Assembly: GCA_049999765.1 (NCBI GenBank)
Contig: JBNGIQ010009481.1
Coordinates: 473,861-521,830 of the forward strand
Direction of reading: 5' to 3'
DNA: 47,970 nucleotides
DNA from: Phaeoceros laevis
Lineage: Eukaryota; Anthocerotophyta; Anthocerotopsida; Notothyladales
A program made the position numbers and the translations under genes. Shown one piece after another: positions 1-12,956 of this stretch. Every line of letters starts with the position of its first letter. Position 1 is the stretch's first letter. The notes beneath the pieces were generated by a model. The model was given only the letters and a program-made list of their open reading frames with translations. It was not told where the DNA came from and searched no databases.

Positions 1-181
1 CCCTGCCCACCCCGAACCCGGGCACGATCACGTTGGCGCTGCCGCTGGCGGGCTCGAACACCACCACGTTCTTGCTGTCCTGCAGGTGCAGGTACAGCCC
101 GACTTCTTTGGCGGAGCAGGTGGCCACCGCCAGGGCGGTGACCAGCATCAGAGCCAGAGCCACACGCGCCGCCGCCGCCAT
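1..181 (-). CDS. Secreted protein, 5' part only (possibly dirigent-like)
   Basis: The reading frame starts at the ATG whose complement lies at 179-181 and runs off the left edge after 60 residues with no stop. It begins with an Ala-rich stretch, MAAAARVALALML, followed by VTALAVATCSA, a typical secretory signal peptide with a likely cleavage before KEVGLYLHLQD. The segment after the signal (LYLHLQDSKNVVVFEP, then a Gly/Val-rich stretch) has the beta-strand feel of the start of a dirigent/allene-oxide-cyclase-like barrel, but this is only a guess from 35 residues. Codons are strongly GC-rich, unlike the flanking DNA. A TATA box lies about 340 bases upstream on the same strand, implying a leader of about 300 bases. 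The missing 3' part would decide the family. Confidence 0.6.
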   Translation of the reverse strand, partial: MAAAARVALALMLVTALAVATCSAKEVGLYLHLQDSKNVVVFEPASGSANVIVPGFGVGR

Positions 182-518
182 TCTTGATCGATCGATCGAT
201 CGAGCTCGCTAGCTAGCTGTTTCAATGAGAACACAAGAGCAGTCAGTCTCTGCAATGCCCACCCTGGAGACGACGACGACAACATTTGTGCAAATCCATG
301 GCTCCAGGAAGTTTGAAATTCAGTGCTGGAAATGTATGCTCGATTTCAAGAGGCAAAAACGTCTACAGGTAGCGGTCCCAATTTGGAGGAAGGCGGTCCT
401 GGAGGGGTAACTGAGCACCTGAGCGAGGAGGAGGATTGATCACAGCGCGAAATCGAAGGAGGCGAGGGCGGTTGAAGAGCTGCACATGAGTGTTGTTGGG
501 CCAAGGCGAGGGGGACCC

Positions 519-527
519 GTTTTATAG
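519..527 (-). promoter_or_regulatory. TATA box of the left-edge gene
   Basis: On the minus strand the sequence reads CTATAAAAC in a GC-rich context, a good plant TATA box. It points at the secreted-protein gene starting at 181. Transcription would begin about 30 bases downstream, near 490. The leader then holds a GATC-repeat tract at 185-204 just before the start codon. Assignment is by sequence and position only. Confidence 0.5.
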
Positions 528-1310
528 CACGGCGTCGGATGAATGTAGCCGGATCTCTACATCAGGCTAGTGGCCACATACAGTGCACCGGTACCTTGAT
601 TATGGAAAGCGACCTTGAGGTCACTGATTGGTACTCCTCCTGCTACTCTCCAGAGCACATGAAATGGCCCTGCGGAAGGACGTCAATCATGCTGTCCTGT
701 ATGTCCAATGCCTATCCGGCGGGTATACAAGCCTTGGAAATAAGTATGGGGCCCCCTACAATGGCACAACCTGCGCACCTGCGCAGCAGAAACCTACAGG
801 TACAAAAAGTCGACCTCGACCCTTAAGCAGAACTCGTGCTCAGGAATAACTGGGCCATGCTTTGTGCCAAGTCATGAATGTCATATTAATTTGAAGGACT
901 CGATTAGTAAGCGAACCTTGGTTCGGATTTGTATAAACTCGAGTCCTGACGATGATCATGAACGTTCATGATTGATTGATTGGGATGTATGGGAGCATAT
1001 CCAACCAAGGTCCTTTCAAGCTCTAGGGCTTTTGGAAGACCTGTCCTTTGCATTGTTGGAACGACGAGTGCTTGCAAGCTGGGCCAATGGATGTGAAGAA
1101 GCACGAGAAACATGGCAAGCTTTTTACGAGTACATACATACCGTAACTGGTGCATGCACCAGTCAGCATGCATTTACCATCATGCCTCTGCATATATACG
1201 CTCATGGCCCATATGTACGCAGATGCAGATAGGTAGGCGGATGTAGATGGAAGGGATTATAAATAGAGCACTACTTGAAAATGACGTACTACTCCTGGGA
1301 ACTTGCCGCG
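528..1310. other. Gene-free stretch
   Basis: No open frame here has a recognisable domain or a consistent splice pattern. The only structure noted is an 18-base perfect palindrome, ACTGGTGCATGCACCAGT, near 1145-1162, followed by a CATGCAT (RY-like) sequence. Confidence 0.4.
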
Positions 1311-1314
1311 TAGG

Positions 1315-1481
1315 TATGTCCTAGGTAACTCCCGGCGCTCGGGGCGTTCCTCGCCGGTAACCCCCCTCCTCTCGGGGGTTACCTAGGACGTAATCCGGTC
1401 GCCTCGTTTATAGCCGCGCGCGCTCGCGGTATTCAATTTACCGCTCGCGCGCGCGGCTATAAACGAGGCGACCGGATTACG
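1315..1481. repeat. Compound foldback: cloverleaf palindrome plus 43-bp hairpin
   Basis: Two adjoining palindromes are visible. In the first, 1318-1329 (GTCCTAGGTAAC) pairs perfectly with 1378-1389 (GTTACCTAGGAC). Between these arms lie two smaller hairpins: CCGGCG at 1332-1337 with CGCCGG at 1352-1357, and a C-run at 1361-1366 with a G-run at 1374-1378. The whole could fold as a T or cloverleaf. In the second, 1389-1431 pairs with 1439-1481: 43-base arms with two adjacent mismatches around a 7-base loop. The second palindrome ends at base 1481 and PPR homology starts at 1482, so the right edge looks like an insertion boundary. GC content is far above the flanks. A foldback transposon or MITE is the likeliest nature; no transposase is present. 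Confidence 0.75.
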
Positions 1482-1600
1482 CATGCAAAATGTGGCCAGT
1501 TGGAAGATGCACTCAAAGTGTTCGACAGTAAGGCCACAAGGGATGCGGTAACATGGACTGCCATGATAAATGAGTATGCAGAGAAGAGAAGAAGTTTATT
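1482..1600 (+). pseudogene. PPR repeat fragment (truncated)
   Basis: In the frame starting with CAT at 1482 the translation reads HAKCGQLEDALKVFDS, then KATRDAVTWTAMINEYAE. This is the core of a PLS-type pentatricopeptide repeat (consensus YAKCG.l.dA..vFd....rDvvtWnamI.gYa). The fragment starts abruptly at the edge of the foldback palindrome and fades after about 40 residues into a run with no PPR pattern. No start codon, flanking repeats or plastid/mitochondrial targeting sequence are present, so it is a relic. Other PPR relics lie at 34.3-36.1 and 39.5-40.6 kb. Confidence 0.7.
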
Positions 1601-2306
1601 TATGCTGTTTGGTTGGGCAAGAAACTTCTTCTCTTCATCGTATCCTATGGTCCTTCAGAGTGTTTAGAGTGCTTTGGGTCCCTGAGAATAGCTTATGTCG
1701 ACATGTCTTGCACAGTTTGTGGGCACGGGGAGTTTCAGACCCATTCAACCAGTTAGTATAGTGCTCCTGGAAAGGTCAGACGCTCAGTTCGGGTGTGCCC
1801 AGTCAGAGCACCGTGCTGTAAAGTTTTTATTTTTGTCCAAGATCCGTGCTGATGTCGGCTATTCGTATCGTGCAGAGAATGTGGCAAAAATGAGGGGGAT
1901 ACAAGGCTGCTGGAAAAACCTGTACAAAACTAGCTGGAGCAGGTGCCAAGGCCTGCACCCCTTTGTTTCTAAAGCATCAATATGCAGGCCTTGAGGAGGC
2001 CTGTCGCGTAAACTTGGAGCATGGTGGATGAGCATCAAAGACAGGTGTTCTGGATATGGCCAGCATTCATCGAGCTCGAGAGAGAGACAGCGGGCAGCTT
2101 TGGGAGGATTTCTTTTTGAAACCAATCACAATTTTGATCAATTTGTTGTTGAGACAACATTGCAATTGCGCAACCTTTCCAATAAAACATCACACACGCA
2201 GGAAGGTGGTACATAGGCGGGGTACTTGCGAACCGTATCACACGTGGCAAACATCAAGGGCCACGAAAAACTAGAAAGGTTTCACAAGAAAGTAGAAGAA
2301 ACACAA
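1601..2306. other. Gene-free stretch, 3' flank of hydrolase gene
   Basis: Several short frames occur on both strands but none shows a domain. The part next to 2306 is presumably the 3' untranslated region of the minus-strand hydrolase gene. Nothing else is recognisable. Confidence 0.35.
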
Positions 2307-4305
2307 CTACAGAAGCAGGTTGTCCAAAAACTCCACGGATTTCTGCGCGTAGATAGTATGCTGCTGCTCGATAGTAATGGTGGCATTCACGTTGCTGGGA
2401 GGGAGGACAACAAAGTCGTAGTCACCCACGTTGTCGTGGTTAGCTCCTGCCACTTGGAAGAACTGGGTGGTGTTAGGGTTGAAGTTCACTGGACCAGGGT
2501 TCCTGTCCAGGCTGCCATACAGGGCCAGCACAGGCAGGGGAGAGGCCGTCAGATTCCCGTTGGCATTCGCCCCCGCGTTCTGCAACACCAGGGCATACAC
2601 TTTCGGGGACACGCTCCCGGCTGCAGCCCCGTACACCGTGCTTGCGATAGCTCCTCTCGAATGGCCCCCCATAGCCCATTTCTGCACGCCTGCAAACCAT
2701 CGACATACACCCTGCCTGTTTCAGATTTCTTACCAGCCTTGGCATGGGCATTCAGGAACTCGCTGGGTAGAAGCTTGGTTGATTACCTGCAAACGATGAA
2801 CTGCCGATGATACCGTTGACATCAGCGACGATGGGAGCCAGTTCGATGTTCAATGTGCTGCTGTGGCGGGCTGGTATGTCGTAGATGACTACCAGGTGGC
2901 CGCGAGCTGCCATTTCGAAGGCGATGGGGAAGTAACTCTTGGCGCTGATCCGTGTTCCTGAGAGGTAGACGAAGCCTGCCTTGATGGTTGCTGGAGTGAA
3001 GACGAACAAGGATCTCTGCATTCTCAGCCAGGACAGCAGGCAGGTCAGACTGGTAGAGAGTTACTCGAGGCCTGTTTTCAGACCAAGTGGAGAAAGTGTG
3101 CTACTTACCGGAGGGTCTGTGGAGGTGAGGCCCGGCATGGGGGCACTGGAGAACGTCACCAAGTTGGCGGGATCAGTCGGGTAGGTTTTGGAGCCAGGAT
3201 TGCCTGGAGTGAGATTGTCATTGTCTCCATAGGACAGAGCCCTGGCAGTAGGGTACGTCCAGGGGTGGAACCTCAGCATCTGCAGCAACGAACTTTGGAC
3301 GATGCCGCCAACCTGTGCAGACTTATTGCTCTGCGCAGCTTCCTCTTCGGGGTCGTTGTGTGTGTCCTTCCCTTTGTTGCCCACACATGTGCTGTAGGCG
3401 AAGTCGTACTGGCTGGCATCCGCCACATTAGATGCAACAAAGGAATCCCCTGCAGACAGAAACCAGTCCACCCCAAACATCACTCGTATCAAACCCAGGC
3501 AAGTTGCTGGTGGAACGTTCCTCATGATGAATAGATAACTACACTCATCACTTGGGTTCGAAGGCTTGAAATTCAGGTACCAGATATGTGGGAGGCAAAT
3601 GCTGGGATGGCCGAGGGCGGAGCCTGGGTGTCGTTGCTGCCAAAGTAGAGATAAACTCCAAGATTTGGTGCAAAGCCGGTGTAGTTGTCTGGAAGGGTGG
3701 AAGCAAGGAAACCAAGGCCCGTCACCACGGACACTCCCTGAGCAACCGCGACGTCGGCAGCCACATTTCCGGCTTGGTTGCCATGTGCCACCAAAACCCA
3801 TGTCAGGATGCTGGGGTTTGCAGCGATGGCCGCAGTCACCACAGCCACATCCGTTGAGGCCGTGATAACAGTGTACCTGGCTCTTACAGCCGACCCTGCA
3901 TTTGATTCAGTACACATCAGCCCCCAGCAGCCAGGCATCAAATCAAGCTCAGCTGTCTCTGAAAAATTGGAGGGTCTCCAGCTTACCGATTGCGTAGGGG
4001 GCGTAGGCCTCCGGGGCAACGTGCTTGTGTGGGATGAAGATAGTGCCGCGAGTCAGCACGGTGGCGTTGGCGTTGTCTGGCCCTGCGGTGAAGGGAGAAA
4101 TGGCACTCACATTGCTCACCGCGAAGTGGTAGCCCCAGGAGGCGTTGCCGAACACCACACCCTGCGGGATGGACTGCAGGGCGGATAGTGCCTGCGCGTT
4201 GCCAGAGCACTTGAAGTTGTCGTCCTCATTACCATGACTCCCTTCTGCTTGCAGAAAGCAAACTAGGAAACCTAGCCCCAGGAACAACACGAGCTTTCTG
4301 TCCAT
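2307..4305 (-). CDS. Secreted tandem alpha/beta-hydrolase-like protein, first half degenerate
   Basis: Five exons fit by GT..AG borders and phase: 4305-3987, 3895-3581, 3506-3109, 3015-2787, 2689-2307 (1644 nt, 547 aa). The start at 4305 is the first ATG and opens a signal peptide, MDRKLVLFLGLGFLVCFLQAEG. The C-terminal half (from about residue 345) is an alpha/beta hydrolase: oxyanion-strand region AGFVYLSGTRISAKSYFP, nucleophile elbow GGHSRG with Ser431, acid LYGSLD with Asp482, and VAGANHD with His505. The N-terminal half (about 85-260) repeats the layout (TIFIPHKHVAPEAYAPYAI, later LYFGSND), but at the elbow it reads VAHGNQAG (residues 142-149), so the serine is missing. Several N-x-S/T sites fit secretion. 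The overall fold call is firm; the substrate is unknown. The exon 3 and 4 acceptors were chosen by phase and are less certain than the others. Confidence 0.8.
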
Positions 4306-4843
4306 GGTACCCCTGAATGAAAGCACCTGCTAGTTTTGGACACTGATTCTGCTCCCACATCTTGGGAGTCAACCATATATGCCCTCCCAATCTGCCCATT
4401 GGCCTCGCAAGTTGCCATCCTGAACGAGGGAATTGAAAAGGTTCCTCGGCCCCTACTGTAGTAAGGTAGTCAGAAGTCAAAACTCTGTAGCCGGTGATGC
4501 CGACAATAGGGATGAAGCTCGGCACCTGCTGTAGCTCTACACAGCTTCTGAAAGCGCAAACCTGCCGCACAGACTGAACTGTCCCAAGTTGAACCTCACA
4601 CAAGCAACACTTGCTGCCTTGTAGAATGGCACTGCAGGGAGGTCGTATCCCTGTTGTATAACGCAAAGGTAACAGTCAGCTTGGCCGCCCGCATCATCTC
4701 AAGGCCGTTGCCACCATTGACACCTTGTCATCAACTGCACGCTCAGATCTGTAGAACCCATTTGTACCGCTAATAAGCGGGGAAGCACGAGATAACGGCA
4801 GAAAAGCGAAAACGAACCCTAATGGAGGCATTCGTCAGTCGAA

Positions 4844-5905
4844 ATGCCGAAGGTTAGGAGGGCGACGGAGGAGGGGGAGAAGGAGCGGATGGGCAGCTGC
4901 AGCAAGAAGGCTACCAGGAAGTTGCAGGTGATTGTCACAGGAGGTAAAGAAGGGGAGGCTGCTCATGGCAATGGCAACGCCAACGGCAACGCTAGCTGCA
5001 GCGATGCGGAGATGGCGGAGGGAGTGTCTGACTACGATTCCGAGGACGAGGTCCCGTTGGATGGTCACCACGAGGATGTTCTGCTGGCAGGGGCGGACGG
5101 CATGTCCAGGGAAGAGGTGGTGCGCCGCCGCGCCCGCCGCACCAAGCAGCTCATCCGCCTGTACAAGCAGCAGTACTGGGGACTCATGGAGGAGCTTCGG
5201 GCCAAGTACCGCCGCTTCTATCTGCGCCACGGCAAGAGCGGGTGGCGGGAGGAGGGAGATGAGCCCGCCACGGCTGGGGAGCCAGCTGAGGCAGGCGCTG
5301 CCGTTGCTCCTGGGCCTGAAGAAGGGATGATGAAAATGCCCCATGCACCTGAGAGGCCTCCTCCGGACACCCTCAAGTGCGGGGCGCAAGGATGCAGCAC
5401 CAAGCCGCTACCGCTCAGCGTCTTCTGCTTTGCGCATATTCTCATGGAGCCTCGGCAGCGCCTCTATTTGCCCTGCACTTTCGTCATCCGCAGGTTGCTA
5501 TGTGCCTAAGGTTGTCATTCGTTGCTGGGTCGCCGTAGTTTGCTAGCTTGCCATGTCTTGAACATTTCCTTTACTGCCGTGAGTTGATGCAGTGGGCAGA
5601 GCGGATCTGTTACTTGCGGGCGGCCAACTCTTCGAGCAATGGTACCTCTCCTATGCACTATGCACTTCCAGGAGGCGCAGAAGCAGGCAGCTCGAACTTT
5701 GCGCAAGGCAAACCTAGGTACTTCATCCTCTAAAGCCGCATCCAAACTTCACCTCATGGTAGCAGAGTATGTTCGTGCTATTCAAACCAAACGGCGAGCC
5801 TCTCGGGGTGCTGCACCTGAAAAAAAGGGAGGGAGGTTGGCCTCTGGGTCTGCGAGCGAGGGGAGTGGTTTACTCGCTGCGTTACAAGGGGGTACTGGAA
5901 GCTAG
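4844..5905 (+). CDS. INO80 complex subunit D-like / KANL2-type zinc-binding protein
   Basis: Two exons, 4844-5493 and 5593-5905, joined in phase across a 99-base intron (CCGCAG/GTTGCT..GATGCAG/TGGGCA), give 320 aa. The N-terminus is basic and acidic low-complexity, followed by an Arg-rich helix near 87-130 (SREEVVRRRARRTKQLIRLY). The signature is a doubled zinc-knuckle: C179-x4-C184-x10-C195-x2-H198 with FCFAHIL, then C211-x13-C225-x12-C238-x2-H241 with LLCTMHF. This is the KANL2-like zinc-binding module of INO80D and NSL/KANL2 proteins, subunits of nuclear chromatin-remodelling or acetyltransferase complexes. After it comes a helix-rich tail (VAEYVRAIQTKRRA) and a Gly/Ser-rich end. The length suits plant INO80D-like proteins. 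The start is the first ATG; the divergent hydrolase gene begins 540 bases away, so the two may share a promoter region. Confidence 0.85.
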
Positions 5906-7011
5906 CTGCCCATCTCGCTGCGGCTGTCCTCTATCTCAGATCGACGTCTTGGTAGAATGAGTAACCATGTCTTCTGGTTTGAGCAACATTGGGCCAGGTG
6001 GTTGCCACTCGCTCCTCCACTTTGGAAGAGTTCCATGTTTGCCAGCTTTTGTTTCATACTTTGTCGCAGCAGTTGAGCTGGGTGCATGCTGGTATGGAGT
6101 TATGCTAGCTACACATCTTAAGAAGCAGCAGCAGCGGGCAGAGCTCTTCAAGTATGTCTGCATATGGCCTATGCAAGCTTTGCCACCGAGCTTCATTGGT
6201 CCTCAGGCAACTGGCTACTGTGTTAATGACGGGTGAGCATGTTGCACCAGCAAAATGGTGCAAGGGGGGTAGGTCATCTTGCGCAGCTCTTGAGTATGCA
6301 AATGCTACATGCGGTTGTTAAGTGCATTCCAACTTTTTTATCTGGATGTTCTGAACAGTACAAACCTCGGTATCACGAGGCTGGAATTGGCTAAACCAAG
6401 AAAGTAGATTGGCAGCACTTTCGAGTCTCGAGATTTGCTGCAGAGAAGCCAGTCTGTTTGCATGGACAAACTATTGTCTCAAGAGCTGCAGGCTGCAGGG
6501 TTGACCTTGTTAGAGTCATGGTGGTTGTCTCTTGAATCGGATGCCCTACGGCGGTGTCATATCATCACATGGTGCACCTCATCTAACAGGTCCAGGAGTT
6601 CCTACTGTTGGGCTTAACAACAGTTGCACATTCAGGTGCCAGTACCTCTGCCGGCAGGCCTGCTCTGTATCCCTTCAGTACTGTACTGGAAGCAGGCAAA
6701 TGCAACAGCTGGCAGCCATGGGAAACTGCTGCTGTACGTCGGCAGCTTAGGATTGTGCCTCTCCACGTCGAATGTGTTGAGCAGGACATTGCAGGTATCG
6801 TCATGCGCCATGTCTCGTCGTTCAAAGCTTGCGAACCAGAAAGGTAAATCGTTGCCTCCGATGTCGAGGGGGGGGTGTGTTCACTGTGGTGAGTACAGAT
6901 TTGTCTAAATGCCCCAATTGCTGGCTGGAAACCCTACACACGTATCTATCAAGTGGTAGGTCGGTAAGAGAGTGGGAGGGAGATTTGAAATTGCTAGAGG
7001 ATCACACAAGT
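5906..7011. other. 3' flank of INO80D-like gene, no clear gene
   Basis: This stretch probably holds the 3' untranslated region of the zinc-binding protein gene. Between about 6530 and 6850 the plus-strand frames have coding-like composition (for example RMPYGGVISSHGAPHLTG, then in another frame TVAHSGASTSAGRPALYP), but I recognise no family and cannot join them by clean splice sites. Confidence 0.3.
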
Positions 7012-7520
7012 CTAGTGTAAAGTCTGGGCAGTTTCAATGCCTCCCTCTTTTCGCACCCACTTTCCATACAGAAGTATGGTGCCCCTCAGTCTGAGGGACA
7101 GGAACTTGTAAAAAGCAACTATCTTGTCATAGTGGCTACGCAAATTCGCTTCAGAGAGTTCCAAGTTAGGTGAACCGCAACAGTAGTCCCTTTTTAGTGC
7201 GACTACACTATCCTCCACATCGGCCTCGTCCTGTACGGAGTCTGCAAACTTGTCTGCCAAACATGCTGCAACCGCACTGCGGGCCCCTGTCATGAGAAAT
7301 GGATCTGGGCACTTGCTGCTGCTAAACATAGGCAAGTGCAGTGTTTAGCAATAATGTCGGAGATGAGCTTACCATTCTCCAACCAACAAGCGTCGATGTC
7401 TCCTTTCAACTGGAGCAGCAAGTGAAGTCGACTAGTAAATGTCGTTTTGCTGCCTGCGAAGGCGAACATGCAACCATGGCATGCCTGGAATGTAGTAGTC
7501 CGAGAAGGACAAGTTCTATC
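7012..7520 (-). CDS. Possible two last exons of an unidentified gene
   Basis: On the minus strand a frame ending DACWLENG meets a good donor (AATG/GTAAGC, exon end 7373). An acceptor (ATGACAG/GGGCCC, exon start 7286) continues in phase with ARSAVAACLADKFADSV and on to a stop at 7012. The joined segment is helix-like and charged, with composition better than chance, but no motif is recognisable and the 5' end is not fixed. Segments near 8160-8260 and 8380-8450 on the same strand (LRLLWDSEVDITFVKHIY; LLASLSFKAG before a GTGAGA donor) could be upstream exons. This may equally be noise. Confidence 0.3.
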
Positions 7521-9865
7521 AGCGGGAAGCTCTGACCCGCAACCACCCCCTCTGTCCGAAAGAAGAGAGTCAGGTTTTCTTTCATTGTCCCACGCGCCAC
7601 ACACCCACATGGATGGATGGCCTGCCCTGCCCGCAAAAGCCTGCGGACGAGGAGAAGCGACAGAGACTCGCAGAGCAAGTACACAGTCTACACCTCTCGA
7701 GGTGCTGCTTAACAAGGGCCTGGAAGCGGCTCGGTAGCACCGGGTACCGGTGATGAGTCACGTGAAGGGACGCTAGCTTCATACCTCAGGCACGCTAAAT
7801 CCAGAATTATGTAAGCGCACATGTACTATTCTAGAGTTTCCTGGGAGCAGCAGCTGGGAAGACGCGTTCCTGGGCTGCTGGGCACGACAAAATTGTACAA
7901 ATTTACATCAGGAGGCAAGGAAACTTACCAGAGCTTGTTCACATGGGAGCCTGCAGTTGGTACCAACAGTGGTAGCACGTTCAGCCAACCTCTCGCTGTT
8001 CACACACAGTCCTTACTATTTCTGTGCATCATCCTCCTGCTGTGCGCAACACTGGCAGGCACCGGATATCTCCCCAGTAGTGAGGACTTCGCTGCCTCCC
8101 CCAGTTGATGCCGCCCCGGCCCAATGAGTGTGCCAGGAGATGATGAAGTCACTCTCGGACTATGAATCCTTGTGACTTGAAAGTAAATATGCTTCACAAA
8201 GGTAATATCTACTTCGGAATCCCACAGAAGTCTGAGAGTGAATTCTCTTATCACTACCTTTGCCTAATTCACAGTGCGTGCTAGCTGGGTGGAAATGGCA
8301 TATCAGGTGGGTGTTACTTGCAAGGGTTGGATAGTCTACAAAATCTGAGCATGCATCAAGCATCTCACCTGCCTTGAATGACAGAGATGCCAGTAGACTA
8401 GCACAAAGTAATAAGCATTGAGAGGCCCTGGATAGACAGAAAGGAGAGGACAAAGCAAGTGCAGACGCAAGTACAGAGCAAAGAGGAATTCTACAGTTAC
8501 TCTAGAGAGAGAACCAGACGGTCGTTCGAGGTAAGCACCTAGCAAACCACGGCTAGGACAGTCGGTAGCGGGTCAATCCGAAAGTGGATAACTGAAGGGC
8601 CCTATCTCGGGAGTCGGTATCTCGGGGTCGGGCAGGCATCCTTTTGACATCGCCCAAACCTGCTCCAGCTAAGAACTAAGAATGGAGCACTGAATTAGGG
8701 ATGGGATTAGGTCCCACGCCCTAGGCACGTTAGCGCTGACTGGTTGGCATTTCGTTGGCAGCTTAAAAAGGAATCTAAAAGGCATCGTGACGGAATGTGC
8801 GAAGGATCCGGTGGACTCGCCAGGGCCGGTTTGCTTAAATTAGCCGGTGGGCATGCGGCCGACAATTAGCCCGCGACTTTCCAGGCCTTCATATGAACCT
8901 AGGCTGCCAGGTGTGAGCCACAGCCCTCTCTCTACTCTCCTGCTACTGGCCCCCGCCCGGGCCTATATTACGCCTGCTTCCGCGCCGGCTTCTTTTTCGA
9001 CTCCACGCATCCCGAAGGAGCGCCAGCTTCCTCCCCCGTCACATCACTGGCCGAGCGGCAGCAGCCTGCGTGGGAGTTTCCGTGTTCGGAACGCGCTCCA
9101 CTGCGATTGCTTGCCGCCGAAAGCTTTCGCCTGCGCTGTCGGTGGATCACGGTGCTGGCGGCGCATTGTTCGCACGCGGGCTGGTTGTGTTGTCGAACGC
9201 GGCAAGGATTTTCGTGTCCCCGGAGCATCAGCGCTGACGCTTTTCTTGCGGTTGTTGCGGGATTGAGGTGCCGGGAGCAGCTTTGTGGCGGGTATACGCG
9301 GTAGCTCTCTTCGGCGCTTTTTCCTAAGCAGCAGCGGTTGAGCTGCAATTGGAGGAGTTGTGGTGTGGGAAATTCAAGCTCCGGCTTTATTCAGCGCGGC
9401 TGCAGCAGCTGTCTAGACTTCTGCTGTGCAAGGCGTGCCCGTTTTTAGGACAGGCTCGCTCTGTGGAAGCCTTCCCTTATTAGGCACCGTAGTAATAGGC
9501 CGCAGTAAGCACTGGTGAGAATGGCTCTTGCAGGCCTGTGATGCGCTGCATTGGTGGTTTGGAATTCCCCCACCTCTGTCCCTGTAGAATTTCGAGGATG
9601 TTCGTGCCTTGTACGATACACGACGTCAATCTGCTTTCGGACAGGACGAGAATTACGGTTCTCTAACCCCCGGAGAATCTGGAATTGTGAACCTTCAGCA
9701 GGCTAGTCAGTCGTCTGAAGAGGATTTTTCGGAGGACGAATTCGCCCTTGTTTTGGAGTCGGTTCGGTCATAGTCGCCAGTTTCCAAGTGTGCTGCGGTC
9801 TGTCTGCGGTGGAGTGGACTGAGGCGCAGTTTTCTCTGAGTTTGTCAACGAAGACGTGAGGAAGA
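7521..9865. other. Intergenic region and CIPK leader
   Basis: The left part (7521-8800) holds only weak coding signals. From about 8830 to 9865 the DNA is GC-rich and probably contains the promoter and long 5' untranslated leader of the kinase gene at 9866; overlapping short frames occur on both strands without domains. Part of the leader (9753-9793) has a diverged second copy at 46745-46785. Confidence 0.35.

Positions 9866-12956
<3,091 letters not shown>

Noticed and set aside
1389-1481. Reading the long hairpin as a microRNA precursor
   Set aside because: The arms are nearly perfect over 43 bases, extremely CG-repetitive and border an insertion point; a foldback element explains this better.
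2226-2810. 194-codon plus-strand frame
   Set aside because: Antisense shadow of the last hydrolase exon; the minus frame has the GHSRG motif and splice sites.
8830-9350. Frames of 126-139 codons on both strands upstream of the CIPK
   Set aside because: GC-rich leader or promoter; no domain and mutually overlapping frames.
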